This document shows positions 26,971 to 34,229 of a stretch of 34,229 nucleotides of DNA, piece by piece. The translations under genes were made by a program, and so were the position numbers. Position 1 is the stretch's first letter. Every line of letters begins with the position of its first letter. Under the pieces are notes generated by a model. That model was not told the DNA's origin and made no database searches. It saw nothing but the letters and a program-made list of their open reading frames with translations. The DNA lies in NCBI RefSeq assembly GCF_006438955.1, contig NZ_RCZK01000018.1, positions 1 to 34,229 on the forward strand, written 5' to 3'. Source of the stretch: Sphingomonas oligophenolica. Its GTDB lineage: Bacteria > Pseudomonadota > Alphaproteobacteria > Sphingomonadales > Sphingomonadaceae.

Positions 26971-27177
26971 CTAGGCACAGCATCCCGACCCCTGTTGGAT
27001 CGGCGGGCATTTGACGGTGCCATAGCTACAATAAACACAACAATCGCCCGGTAGCGGCTTGAGGACGGCAGCGCAGCCTTTGCAATCGTAGAACCACTGG
27101 CACGCGTTGGTCGGCATCGTTTCGGTTTCGCAATGTCCGCACTGCGGACACGAGATTGTGCTTTGAGTTTCGATCAT
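26971..27177 (-). CDS. GDCCVxC-motif protein
   Basis: The 68-residue protein carries ten Cys: CPQC-x2-C at residues 10-16, CKGC at 32-35, and the family signature GDCCVYCSYGTVKCPPIQ at 44-61. It belongs to the GDCCVxC domain (seleno)protein family; here the variable position is Cys, not Sec. The proteins are thought to bind metal or act in redox chemistry next to mercury/metal transporters. Its ATG overlaps the stop of the MerT-like gene by four bases, so the pair is coupled. Confidence 0.9.
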   Translation of the reverse strand: MIETQSTISCPQCGHCETETMPTNACQWFYDCKGCAAVLKPLPGDCCVYCSYGTVKCPPIQQGSGCCA

Positions 27178-27512
27178 GCGTATTGCGTTGAGAGGTAAAG
27201 CAGGACCCCGCCGATCACGACGAGCAACCCCAACACGATACGAGGGACTGGACGAGCGCAAAGATCGCCGGGCGCACAGGATTTGGGACTTCGCAGCACC
27301 AGAAAAGCAGCCGCACCTAACGCGAGCGCGGCGATGGGGGTAAGATACCCACGAATAGGGTCCGCAATCGAAATTGGCCCGGCTAACCAAGCAGTCCCGA
27401 CACCCGCTCCCGCAAGAATTATCGGTAGAGCGCAGCACGCCGCCAAACCGAAGGAGGCTGCCAAGCCCGCACTCGCGAGCCCTGCGGCACCGAAAAATCT
27501 ATTTCCCTTCAT
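27174..27512 (-). CDS. MerT-like mercuric ion transporter
   Basis: The 112-residue inner-membrane protein has three or four membrane segments. The metal-binding pair C26-C27 sits in the first (LAACCALPIILAG) and a second pair C79/C85 (KSCAPGDLCARP) in the following loop, as in MerT. These proteins bring Hg(II) into the cytoplasm for reduction. No merR, merP or merA is present here, so it is an orphan. It precedes and overlaps the GDCCVxC gene. A short open frame of unknown nature ends in TGATG at its start. Confidence 0.82.
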   Translation of the reverse strand: MKGNRFFGAAGLASAGLAASFGLAACCALPIILAGAGVGTAWLAGPISIADPIRGYLTPIAALALGAAAFLVLRSPKSCAPGDLCARPVPRIVLGLLVVIGGVLLYLSTQYA

Positions 27513-27806
27513 CACTCTTGCGCAATGGCATGGACTGCTTTGCGCTGCAAACCACGTAGCCGCCGTATCGACAGATCGAGGACCGCCAAGTCGAGACCGC
27601 TTTGCTCCAATGCTACAATACGCCCCCAGATGGCGACATCCGCGTGGCTTTTGCATACGACTAGCGAAGCAGGTTATGATCTATTCGACCAACCAACCCG
27701 ACCGGCGAATACCATCTCGTCCAGCCGTTTCGCGATGCTCTGACCGCGCCGCGGTCGCGGCGGTAGGTGGGCCGGCGTGATTCGTTTTGGCACGACGGTG
27801 ACGGAT
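27513..27806. other. gap without recognised gene
   Basis: A minus-strand frame of 53 codons (27673-27512) without ATG overlaps the merT-like start by one base (TGATG). It reads IVALEQSGLDLAVLDLSI, faintly like a receiver domain, but I cannot assign it. It may be a remnant of the missing regulator. No promoter is evident. Confidence 0.35.
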
Positions 27807-28559
27807 TTAGCCATTGGTCGTGGGCGGAGCCCCGCGCACAACAGGGCTGCGCAAGGGGTATCGCCGCGGATGGCGCCAGCGTTCGAAGGTCTCGATGATG
27901 ACCATGTGCCCGCCGCAACACGGGCATGGTGGGCGGACGTCAGTCGGTTCGTCGACCGGGTCGGTGTCGGGCGACGGCGCCACGTTCAGCAACTGGCGGG
28001 CTCGCGCGAGGCTGGTCTTGCGAGCCGAGCTGGCGAGCAGCCCGTAATGGCGGATGCGGTGGAACCCGCGCGGTAGGACGTGGAGCAGAAAGCGGCGGAT
28101 GAACTCGTCTGCGGCCAGCGTCATCGTCTGCTGCCGGTTGGCGCCGTCACGGCGATAGTCCTTGTAGCGGCAGATGACGCCGGTGTCGTCGAACCGGATA
28201 AGCCGACTGTTCGAGATGGCGACCCGGTGGGTGTGGCGCGACAGATAGGCGAGCACTGCCTCGGGGCCGACAAACGGTGGCTTGGCATAGACCACCCAGT
28301 TCTTTTTGCGGACCGGGGACAGGTGGCGCAGGAACGCGCGGCGGTCGGCGAGATGCGCGAGCCTGCCGAAGAAGCCGAGCCGCCCCGCCTCGCGCAGCGC
28401 GATCAGCCGGGTCAGGAACAGGCGGCGGAACAGCTTGCCCAGCACCTTAACCGGCAGCAGGAACGCAGGGCGCGAGGATATCCAGCGCATGCCGTCCCGC
28501 GCGATGCCGCCACCGGGTACGATCATGTGGATATGCGGATGATGGGTCAGCGCGGAGTT
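27807..28559 (-). pseudogene. IS91-family transposase, N-terminally truncated
   Basis: IS91 transposases are HUH-type single-strand transposases that move by rolling-circle. The remaining 250 codons include ALTHHPHIHMIVPGGG (with the HHPHIH metal-binding motif), VLGKLFRRLFL, NWVVYAKPPFVGPEAVLAYL, SRHTHRVAISNSRL and a C-terminal CPCCGGHM. The N-terminal zinc-binding part is missing: sequence left of ALTHH is foreign from about 28557. The catalytic Tyr in FVGPEAVLAYLSRHTHR may remain, but without the N-terminus it should be inactive. Confidence 0.88.
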
Positions 28560-28579
28560 CCTCTCGTTGAAGGAACTCC
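28554..28579. repeat. perfect 9-bp inverted repeat at the IS91 truncation point
   Basis: GGAGTTCCT and AGGAACTCC flank an 8-base loop. The hairpin lies exactly at the point where IS91 similarity ends. Confidence 0.7.
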
Positions 28580-28635
28580 ATCGTCCGCCACCGCCCCCGC
28601 AGGGCCAAACCTCAGCGCAGCCGCGCTACCTCACC

Positions 28636-28667
28636 ACCAACACCACTGCCGCGCAGCGGCTTCGTGC
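28636..28667 (+). repeat. 32-bp direct repeat, copy 2
   Basis: Partner of 26851-26882 with two mismatches. It lies ~80 bases outside the truncated IS91 gene and 16 bases from the end of the histidine-kinase gene. Confidence 0.75.
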
Positions 28668-28682
28668 TTTGACACTTGGGTT

Positions 28683-30038
28683 CTAAACCGCCACGGGAAG
28701 CGTCATTGTCGCGCGAAGGCCACCTTGCGGCGATCGGCTGAGGACCAGACTACCGCCATTCAGCTCGGCCAGCTCCTGCGCGATTGACAGGCCGAACCCG
28801 TGGCCGCCGCCGCGCTCGTCAAGCCTGCGGCCGGGCACCAGCGCTTCGCCCATCGCGGCTTCGCTAAGGCCGGGTCCGTCGTCGTCAATCGCCAGCTCCA
28901 CCGTTCCGATTACGGCGTGTGCCGTGATTCTGATCGCCGATCGGGCGTACCGCGATGCGTTGTCGAGCAGATTACCCACCATCTCATCGAGGTCCTGAGA
29001 ATCGACTGCGACGGCAATGTCCGCGATTTCCATCACGACGCTGATCGGCCATTCGGCATGGATGCGCTGCAAGGCGCTTGTAAGGTCCGCGACGGCGGGC
29101 GCGAGAGGTGTGCGCGTCCGCCGATTACTGCCCGGCGCTGCTGCGCGAGCGCGACCAAGGTGATGGCAAACACGCTGGTCGATTTGCGTCACCATCTCGC
29201 CCAAGCTGCCGTCGGGGTCGCGCCCGACCTCCGCTAGCTTGACGCTCAGTGCTGCAAGCGGGGTTTTCAGTCCATGCGCGAGATTGGAGACATGTCGGCG
29301 CGCATGCGCCAGCCCAGCCTCGTTCTGGTCGATCAGCGCATTGAGTTCGGTCGCCAGTGGCGCAATTTCCGCGGGCTGTTCGATCGGGATATGGCGAAGG
29401 CGGCCCGCGCGCACCTCGGCAAGCTCGTTGCGGAGTCGGCGAAGCGGCCTGAGGCCAAACCGGAGCTGCAACACAGTCGCGACCGCCAACGCGCCGCCTA
29501 GCAGCGCGAGTGACAAGAGCAGTGGCACCATCGCTTCGCGCAACGGTGCGACAGCGACCCGGCGCGGCCCGGCCGCCGTTAACAGCACCGGCCCAGATTT
29601 GGTCGGCAAGGCGAGCTGACGAAAATGGACCCGCTCGCCCCTTGCGTCCCGTCCCTCGCCGGGGTGTGGGCGAAGTTCGCGGGCTCGCCCGTCGTTTCGG
29701 CCATGTGGCGGTCGGGGCGGCAACGGCTCCAATGTTGTCACGATCGCTGCACCGCTAGCCCAATGCCCGGCTAGTCCGTCCACGCGCCAGCCCCAGCCCG
29801 AACCCTGCTCTTCAAAGGCGGGCAAACTGATCGCACGCGCTTGGTCGAGCGTGCCGTCTGGCCGAACCGCGCGCGCGAGCACGTTCACCTGTGCGTCGAG
29901 CTGCTGGTCGAGCCCGCGTGTCACGAACCGTTCTAGCACGTTGCCTATCGTAACGGCGGCGAAGGCGAGTGCAGCGATCGTGGTGAGGGTCGCGATGCCG
30001 AGCAATCGGCCGAACAGCGAGCGCGGCCAAACTCTCAT
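28683..30038 (-). CDS. PhoQ-like membrane sensor histidine kinase
   Basis: The 451-residue kinase has a first membrane segment (LLGIATLTTIAALAFAAVTI), a periplasmic domain of ~130 residues with an unusual Arg/His/Pro-rich stretch (PPRPPHGRNDGRARELRPHP), a second segment (LLLSLALLGGALAVATVL), HAMP-like linker, H-box ARRHVSNLAHGLKTPLAAL, N-box LDEMVGNLLDNASRYA, and G-boxes DDDGPGLSE and GHGFGLSIAQEL. The SNLAHGLKTPL box is typical of PhoQ-type kinases, which sense cations or peptides. Its ATG overlaps the regulator's stop by four bases. The 3' end is next to IS91 debris. Confidence 0.92.
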   Translation of the reverse strand: MRVWPRSLFGRLLGIATLTTIAALAFAAVTIGNVLERFVTRGLDQQLDAQVNVLARAVRPDGTLDQARAISLPAFEEQGSGWGWRVDGLAGHWASGAAIVTTLEPLPPRPPHGRNDGRARELRPHPGEGRDARGERVHFRQLALPTKSGPVLLTAAGPRRVAVAPLREAMVPLLLSLALLGGALAVATVLQLRFGLRPLRRLRNELAEVRAGRLRHIPIEQPAEIAPLATELNALIDQNEAGLAHARRHVSNLAHGLKTPLAALSVKLAEVGRDPDGSLGEMVTQIDQRVCHHLGRARAAAPGSNRRTRTPLAPAVADLTSALQRIHAEWPISVVMEIADIAVAVDSQDLDEMVGNLLDNASRYARSAIRITAHAVIGTVELAIDDDGPGLSEAAMGEALVPGRRLDERGGGHGFGLSIAQELAELNGGSLVLSRSPQGGLRATMTLPVAV

Positions 30039-30700
30039 GCTACCCCGGCCGTCAGTCGGTAGCCGCGCCCACGCACCGTCTCGATCATTGCCGGTCCGAT
30101 CTTTTTGCGAAGTCGGCCGATGATGACCTCGATCGAATTCGAGTCCACGTCCGCATCTCCCTCATAAACGCGCTCGATCAGCTCGGCGCGAGCTATCACC
30201 GCCTCCTTGCGGAGCATCAAGGCCGACAACACCCGCCACTCGAACGCGGTCAGTTTAAGGGGAAGGCCGTCCAGCTCGAAGGTGCCGAGCTGCGCGTCGA
30301 AAGTCAGCGGCCCGCACGTTACCTGAGCCGCCGCGTGCCCGGCCGCGCGCCGCACTAAGGCACGGAGCCGCATCACGATCTCCTCTATGCGGAACGGCTT
30401 GGTCAGATAGTCGTCGGCTCCGGCCTTGAACCCCGCCACCTTCTCGGACCAACCGTCGCGCGCCGTCAGGATCAGGACCGGCAAGCTGCGGCCCTCGGCG
30501 CGCCAGGCGCGCAACACCGACACGCCGTCACGCTTGGGCAAGCCAAGGTCGAGGACGGCAGCGTCGTAAAGCTCGGTCGAGCCGAGATGGCCGCCATCCT
30601 CGCCATTGTCGGCAACATCAACCGCGAAGTTCTCGGCGCGAAGCGCGCGAGCTATGCCCTCGGCCAACGTAGAGTCGTCCTCAACAAGCAATATCCGCAA
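30035..30700 (-). CDS. OmpR/PhoP-type response regulator
   Basis: The 221-residue regulator has a receiver domain with E7-D8-D9, phospho-acceptor D51 (AAVLDLGLPKRDG), T79-type segment LILTARDG and K-P at DDYLTKPF. A winged-helix trans_reg_C domain follows (LTAFEWRVLSALMLRKEAVIAR, VDSNSIEVIIGRLRKKIG, IETVRGRGYRL). It is transcribed first, with the PhoQ-like kinase coupled behind it. It is divergent from the OB-fold-like secreted protein, whose ATG is ~120 bases away, so it may regulate both its own operon and that gene. Confidence 0.94.
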   Translation of the reverse strand: MRILLVEDDSTLAEGIARALRAENFAVDVADNGEDGGHLGSTELYDAAVLDLGLPKRDGVSVLRAWRAEGRSLPVLILTARDGWSEKVAGFKAGADDYLTKPFRIEEIVMRLRALVRRAAGHAAAQVTCGPLTFDAQLGTFELDGLPLKLTAFEWRVLSALMLRKEAVIARAELIERVYEGDADVDSNSIEVIIGRLRKKIGPAMIETVRGRGYRLTAGVA

Positions 30701-30821
30701 CAGCCGTCCTTTCGGAACGAAGAGTAGCCCGTTTACCCCAACCGAATCTGAACCGGACGATTCAGCGTGGGTCGGGACGGCTCGCCTAAAAGGGCGTCAT
30801 CGAACACCAAGGAGATAGTCG

Positions 30822-31406
30822 ATGCCAGATACCAATACCCGTTCGCCGCTCCACCGGCTGCGGAACCCTCGTTCTGCCGCGATCGCAGCCGTAGCCCTGC
30901 TCGCCTTGGGCGGGGGAGCTGGCGCGGTCGCGATGCAAGCGACGCGCCCGTCCGTCTCGATGGCGCCTGCCACCCCAGTCGCGATCCGCTCGCTCTCGTC
31001 GAGCGGGATCGTCACCATCCGGGGCCGGGTCGCTGAAATCTACGGCAACAAGTTCGTCATGCAGGATGCGAGCGGCCGGGCGTTGGTCGATACCGGCCGC
31101 GAAGGCCAGGATGGTCGCCTGGTCACCGCTGGCGAGCCGGTCACGGTGCAAGGCCGCTTCGACCGCGGATTCGTCCATGCCGCCTTCCTGGTCGGCCCGG
31201 ATAACAAGGTCGTTGCGCTCGGCCCGCTCGGCGGTCCGCGTGACGGCCCCGGTCGTCACGGTCTGCGGCACGGACCGGATGATGGCCCCGGCACGCCTCC
31301 GCCCCCGTTCGTTGCCGATCGCGATGGCGATGCTCCCCCGCCTCTGCCGGTCGCGACCAATGGCACTCCGGCTCCGGTCGCCGCGCCGACCAGTGCGGGC
31401 AATTAA
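30822..31406 (+). CDS. secreted OB-fold-like protein with Pro/Gly-rich tail
   Basis: The 194-residue protein has one membrane-type segment near residues 18-38 (SAAIAAVALLALGGGAGAVA) and then a small domain SSGIVTIRGRVAEIYGNKFVMQDASGRALVDTG ... PVTVQGRFDRGFVHAAFLVG that looks like the bacterial OB fold (BOF; YgiW/YdeI-like). The tail is rich in His, Asp and Pro (GRHGLRHGPDDGPG). BOF proteins in enterobacteria are periplasmic and are often under two-component control after cationic stress, which fits the adjacent PhoPQ-like operon. AAGGAG before ATG supports the start. Confidence 0.7.
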   Translation: MPDTNTRSPLHRLRNPRSAAIAAVALLALGGGAGAVAMQATRPSVSMAPATPVAIRSLSSSGIVTIRGRVAEIYGNKFVMQDASGRALVDTGREGQDGRLVTAGEPVTVQGRFDRGFVHAAFLVGPDNKVVALGPLGGPRDGPGRHGLRHGPDDGPGTPPPPFVADRDGDAPPPLPVATNGTPAPVAAPTSAGN

Positions 31407-31509
31407 GTCTTCCCCCATAGGACGGCACGGGGCGGGCCGATGCTCGCTCCCAAGCCGTGCCAAAAAACGCATGCTGCTCGTTACTGCCCCACAACTATAG
31501 GACTGGACG

Positions 31510-32796
31510 ATGGCGACGATTGCAGCGGCCGGGAACAATGAGAGAGGGCAGGACGCGGACGTGACCCGCGGCAAGCGCGCGCTACAAGCTCTCAACTTTT
31601 TCATGGCCGATATCCAGGCGGGTATCGGCCCCTTCCTGGGCGTGTTCCTGCAACAACGCGGCTGGGCAACGGGGCCGATCGGCACGGTGATGACGGCGGG
31701 CGGTGTCGCCGGCATGCTGTTCACCGCCCCGGCCGGCGCGTTCATCGATCATACCACGAGGAAGCGCATGGTGGTCGTGGTGACGGGTATCTGCACCGTC
31801 GCCGCCTCGTTCCTCATCCTGCTCTCGCAATCGGGCTGGGTCGTCACCGTCAGTCAGATCGCGACGGCTATCGCAGGGGCGGCGATCGGCCCGGCCGTCG
31901 CCGGCATGACACTCGGGATCGTCCACCAAAAGGGCTTCAACGCGCAAAACGGCCGCAATCAGGCATGGAATCATGCCGGCAATATGGTCGGTGCCGGCCT
32001 GTCGGGCTGGCTGGGGTGGCAGTTCGGGATGCCGGCCATCTTCTATCTGGCGGGCGTCTTTGGCGTGCTCGCCATCACATCGGTGCTACTCATCCCCGAG
32101 CGCACGATCGATCACCAAGCGGCGCGCGGCCTGGAGAAAGGCGATAAGGACGACGCTGGCGGGGGGCAGGCCGAAGGGTTCCGCGTACTGCTGCGGAACA
32201 AGCCGATGCTGATCCTGGCAGCGTCACTCGCCTTCTTCCATCTCGGCAACGGTGCCATGCTGCCGCTCTACAGCCTCGCTGTGGTCGGCGCGGGCAAGGG
32301 CACTCCGGCGGTGTTCACCGCCACCACCGTCGTGGTCGCGCAAGCGGTGATGATCGTCACGTCGCTGATCGCGATGCGAGTGGCGGTAGGACGCGGCTAT
32401 TGGCTGGTCCTGCTGATCTCGTTCGCGGCACTGCCGGTGCGCGGGCTGATCGCGGGCACGGTAATCCAACATTGGGGCGTGTGGCCCGTCCAGGCGCTCG
32501 ACGGGATCGGTGCCGGGCTGCAAAGCGTCGCGGTGCCGGGACTGGTCGCGTGCCTCCTCAACGGCACGGGCCGGGTGAATGTCGGGCAGGGCGCGGTGAT
32601 GACGGTGCAAGGGCTGGGCGCGTCGCTCAGTCCCGCGATCGGCGGGTGGGTTGCACAAATCCTCGGCTATCGCATTGCCTTCTTTATCCTGGGCGGATTC
32701 GCGTTAGGAAGCCTGGCGTTGTGGCTGGGGTTCGCGGCCACGCTGCGGCCGGCGTGCGACGGCACGAGCAACGAGCCCCAACCGAGCGCGGCATGA
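31510..32796 (+). CDS. MFS transporter
   Basis: The 428-residue protein has about 12 hydrophobic segments. A motif-A-like loop is seen in AGAFIDHTTRKRMVVVV (family G-x-x-x-D-x-x-x-R-K/R), and a typical glycine-rich opening FMADIQAGIGPFLGVFLQQRGW. The middle loop is acidic/basic (LEKGDKDDAGGG). Substrate is unknown, although the ATGA overlap with an ArsB-like exporter suggests a metalloid or toxic-compound exporter. The upstream gap contains a hairpin (GGCACGG ... CCGTGCC) at about 31423-31460 without a T-run. Confidence 0.85.
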   Translation: MATIAAAGNNERGQDADVTRGKRALQALNFFMADIQAGIGPFLGVFLQQRGWATGPIGTVMTAGGVAGMLFTAPAGAFIDHTTRKRMVVVVTGICTVAASFLILLSQSGWVVTVSQIATAIAGAAIGPAVAGMTLGIVHQKGFNAQNGRNQAWNHAGNMVGAGLSGWLGWQFGMPAIFYLAGVFGVLAITSVLLIPERTIDHQAARGLEKGDKDDAGGGQAEGFRVLLRNKPMLILAASLAFFHLGNGAMLPLYSLAVVGAGKGTPAVFTATTVVVAQAVMIVTSLIAMRVAVGRGYWLVLLISFAALPVRGLIAGTVIQHWGVWPVQALDGIGAGLQSVAVPGLVACLLNGTGRVNVGQGAVMTVQGLGASLSPAIGGWVAQILGYRIAFFILGGFALGSLALWLGFAATLRPACDGTSNEPQPSAA

Positions 32797-34043
32797 CCGC
32801 CGCCTGGCCCGCCTGGGTTATCTGCATCGCAGCGACCGCCGGGGTCATTACGCGACCCTTCCGTTGGCCGGAAGCGATCTGGGGGGTCACCGGCGCGATG
32901 CTGCTCGTATTGCTCGGACTGATGCCGGTCGCGTCCGCACTCGGCGCGATCGCCAAGGGAACCGACGTTTACCTGTTCCTGACCGGCATGATGCTGCTTT
33001 CGGAAACCGCGCGCGTCGAAGGGCTGTTCGATTGGGTGGCGGCAACGGCGGTCAATCGCGCGCACGGGTCATCCGCGCGTCTGTTTGCGCTCGTCTATGG
33101 CGCGGGCGTGGTCGTCACGACATTGCTGTCGAATGACGCCACGGCGGTCGTGCTGACGCCCGCAGTCTATGTCGCCGCGCGCAAGGGGGGGGCGGAGCCG
33201 CTGCCACTGCTGTTTGCCTGTGCGCTGGTCGCCAATGCCGCCAGCTTCGTGCTACCGATTTCCAACCCGGCAAACTTGGTTCTCTATGGCGGACACATGC
33301 CGCCACTGGGCGCATGGTTGCGCTCGTTCGCGTTGCCCTCGCTCGCCTCGATCGCGGTCACGTTCTTTGTCCTCAAGCTGGTCGAGCGACAGCGGCTGGT
33401 TGGGCCGTGCGCGCTCAACGTGGACCGGCCTGCGTTGACGCGCGGGGGATGGGCAGCACTGTTCGGAATTGTCGCGACGGCGCTGCTGCTGATTGTCATG
33501 TCGGCGCTCGATCAGCCGCTTGGGCTGCCCACCTGCATCGCCGGGGTCGCGACGGCGTTTGGGGTCAGCATCATGGCGCGACGCTCGCCGGCGAAGCTGG
33601 TCGGCGCAATTGCCTGGAGCGTGCTGCCGCTTGTCGCGGGGCTGTTCGTGCTAGTCGAGGCGCTCGATCGCACCGGCGTTGTCGGGTCGATCGCCGGCGC
33701 GCTCGGCCGCGCCGTAGAAAATAGCGAGCCGCTGGCTGCGGCGGGGGCGGGAACGATCCTCGCGTTCGGTTCCAACCTCGTTAACAACCTGCCCGCAGGC
33801 CTGATAGCCAGCACTGCGATCGAACAGGCGCACACGCCGCGCCTGGTGATGGACGGGCTGTTGATCGGCGTCGATCTTGGTCCGAATCTCTCCGTAACCG
33901 GCTCGCTGGCAACGATCCTGTGGCTCGCGGTCATACGCCGGGAAGGCGAGAACGTGGGGTTCTGGCAGTTCATGAAGATCGGAGCTGTGACCATGCCGCC
34001 AGCCCTGATTGCTGCAATGGGAGCACGCCTGCTGATTGGTTAG
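32793..34043 (+). CDS. ArsB-like ion transporter
   Basis: The 416-residue inner-membrane protein belongs to the ArsB/NhaD ion-transporter superfamily. Seen are LFLTGMMLLSETARVEGLFDW, VTTLLSNDATAVVLTPAVY, FVLPISNPANLVLYGGHMPPL (the conserved S-N-P-A-N), FGSNLVNNLPAGLIAST and LIGVDLGPNLSVTGSLATILW. The last two are the arsenite-transporter signature segments. Arsenite efflux is the likely role but is not proved by sequence, and no arsR or arsC is in the window. ATG 32793 overlaps the MFS stop (ATGA), so the genes form an operon. Confidence 0.87.
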   Translation: MTAAWPAWVICIAATAGVITRPFRWPEAIWGVTGAMLLVLLGLMPVASALGAIAKGTDVYLFLTGMMLLSETARVEGLFDWVAATAVNRAHGSSARLFALVYGAGVVVTTLLSNDATAVVLTPAVYVAARKGGAEPLPLLFACALVANAASFVLPISNPANLVLYGGHMPPLGAWLRSFALPSLASIAVTFFVLKLVERQRLVGPCALNVDRPALTRGGWAALFGIVATALLLIVMSALDQPLGLPTCIAGVATAFGVSIMARRSPAKLVGAIAWSVLPLVAGLFVLVEALDRTGVVGSIAGALGRAVENSEPLAAAGAGTILAFGSNLVNNLPAGLIASTAIEQAHTPRLVMDGLLIGVDLGPNLSVTGSLATILWLAVIRREGENVGFWQFMKIGAVTMPPALIAAMGARLLIG

Positions 34044-34155
34044 CTGGCGTCAGACTTGAGCGGTATCGCAACCGGTCGAGACTGTTGAAAAAGTAGCGCT
34101 TGCAGCCTTTGGCGCAGGGTGATTCACTCGATCCAGGCAGGCGGGAGCGCGGAGC

Positions 34156-34229
34156 ATGATGGGTCGGCAGGTGGCGCAGGGGTCGCTGTTTTACGGCTTC
34201 CGGCTCGACGATCACGTGCCTGGCGACCA
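34156..34229 (+). CDS. transposase N-terminus (IS1182/IS5-like), cut by window end
   Basis: The partial frame starts MMGRQVAQGSLFYGFRLDDH and continues VPGD, a typical opening for IS1182-type (IS4/IS5-like) transposases (x-x-LFY-x-F-x-L-D-x-HVP). The preceding bases at about 34079 (GACTGTTGAAAAAGT) may be the left inverted repeat. The window ends after ~25 codons. Confidence 0.65.
   Translation, partial: MMGRQVAQGSLFYGFRLDDHVPGD

Noticed and set aside
31423..31460. Intrinsic terminator after the BOF-like gene
   Set aside because: The stem GGCACGG/CCGTGCC is followed by A residues, not T, on the plus strand, so it is not a typical terminator.
32400..32792. N-terminal extension of the ArsB-like frame to 547 residues
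   Set aside because: The extension overlaps the MFS gene out of frame and is not family-like; ATG 32793 overlaps the MFS stop and opens the membrane protein properly.

Overview
The window looks like accessory DNA from a high-GC alphaproteobacterium of the Sphingomonadales. This rests on family content and codon style: DUF3489/DUF2924/serine-recombinase operon, DUF6961-like protein, bactofilin, PilZ proteins, and GGAAC-N17-GTT promoters of the EcfG (general stress sigma factor) type. No rRNA, tRNA or CRISPR array was found. All calls come from reading the sequence by eye; no database search was run.

Layout. (1) 1-945: degenerate insertion-sequence DNA ending in a truncated IS6-family transposase. 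(2) 1175-8029: a DNA-repair neighbourhood with a DUF72 protein and AlkB on the minus strand, an uncharted 46-residue ORF, an Hsp20 remnant, then a PRC-barrel membrane protein, an Mfd-like helicase paralogue and an alkyladenine DNA glycosylase on the plus strand. (3) 8117-11177: a stress block with a hemerythrin protein and an 18-residue-repeat protein, each behind an EcfG-type promoter, plus an iron-permease-like protein, all peppered with IS6 fragments and two 173-bp MITE-like elements. (4) 11559-20592: SLC13 permease, DUF202, RidA, bactofilin, a two-gene small-protein operon, DUF6961, PilZ, a response regulator divergent from a GAF/HWE histidine kinase, and a lipoprotein L,D-transpeptidase. 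(5) 20769-24401: a third MITE copy, then a four-gene ATGA-coupled operon (DUF3489, DUF2924, large serine recombinase, unknown). The recombinase is split by an exact 277-bp tandem duplication. (6) 24402-26750: mostly decayed sequence with small genes and an IS3 remnant. (7) 26851-28667: a MerT-like/GDCCVxC pair and a truncated IS91-family transposase between 32-bp direct repeats. (8) 28683-34043: an OmpR/PhoQ-like two-component system divergent from a secreted OB-fold-like protein, followed by an MFS and an ArsB-like exporter. (9) 34156-end: the start of another transposase.

The common theme is stress and damage response (alkylation repair, general stress regulon, metal transport, envelope remodelling) on DNA heavily reworked by mobile elements. 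The most notable items are the MITE family whose ends match IS6 left ends, the reversible-looking duplication in the recombinase, the short-repeat acidic protein under a putative EcfG promoter, and two small genes under 60 codons with strong translation signals.
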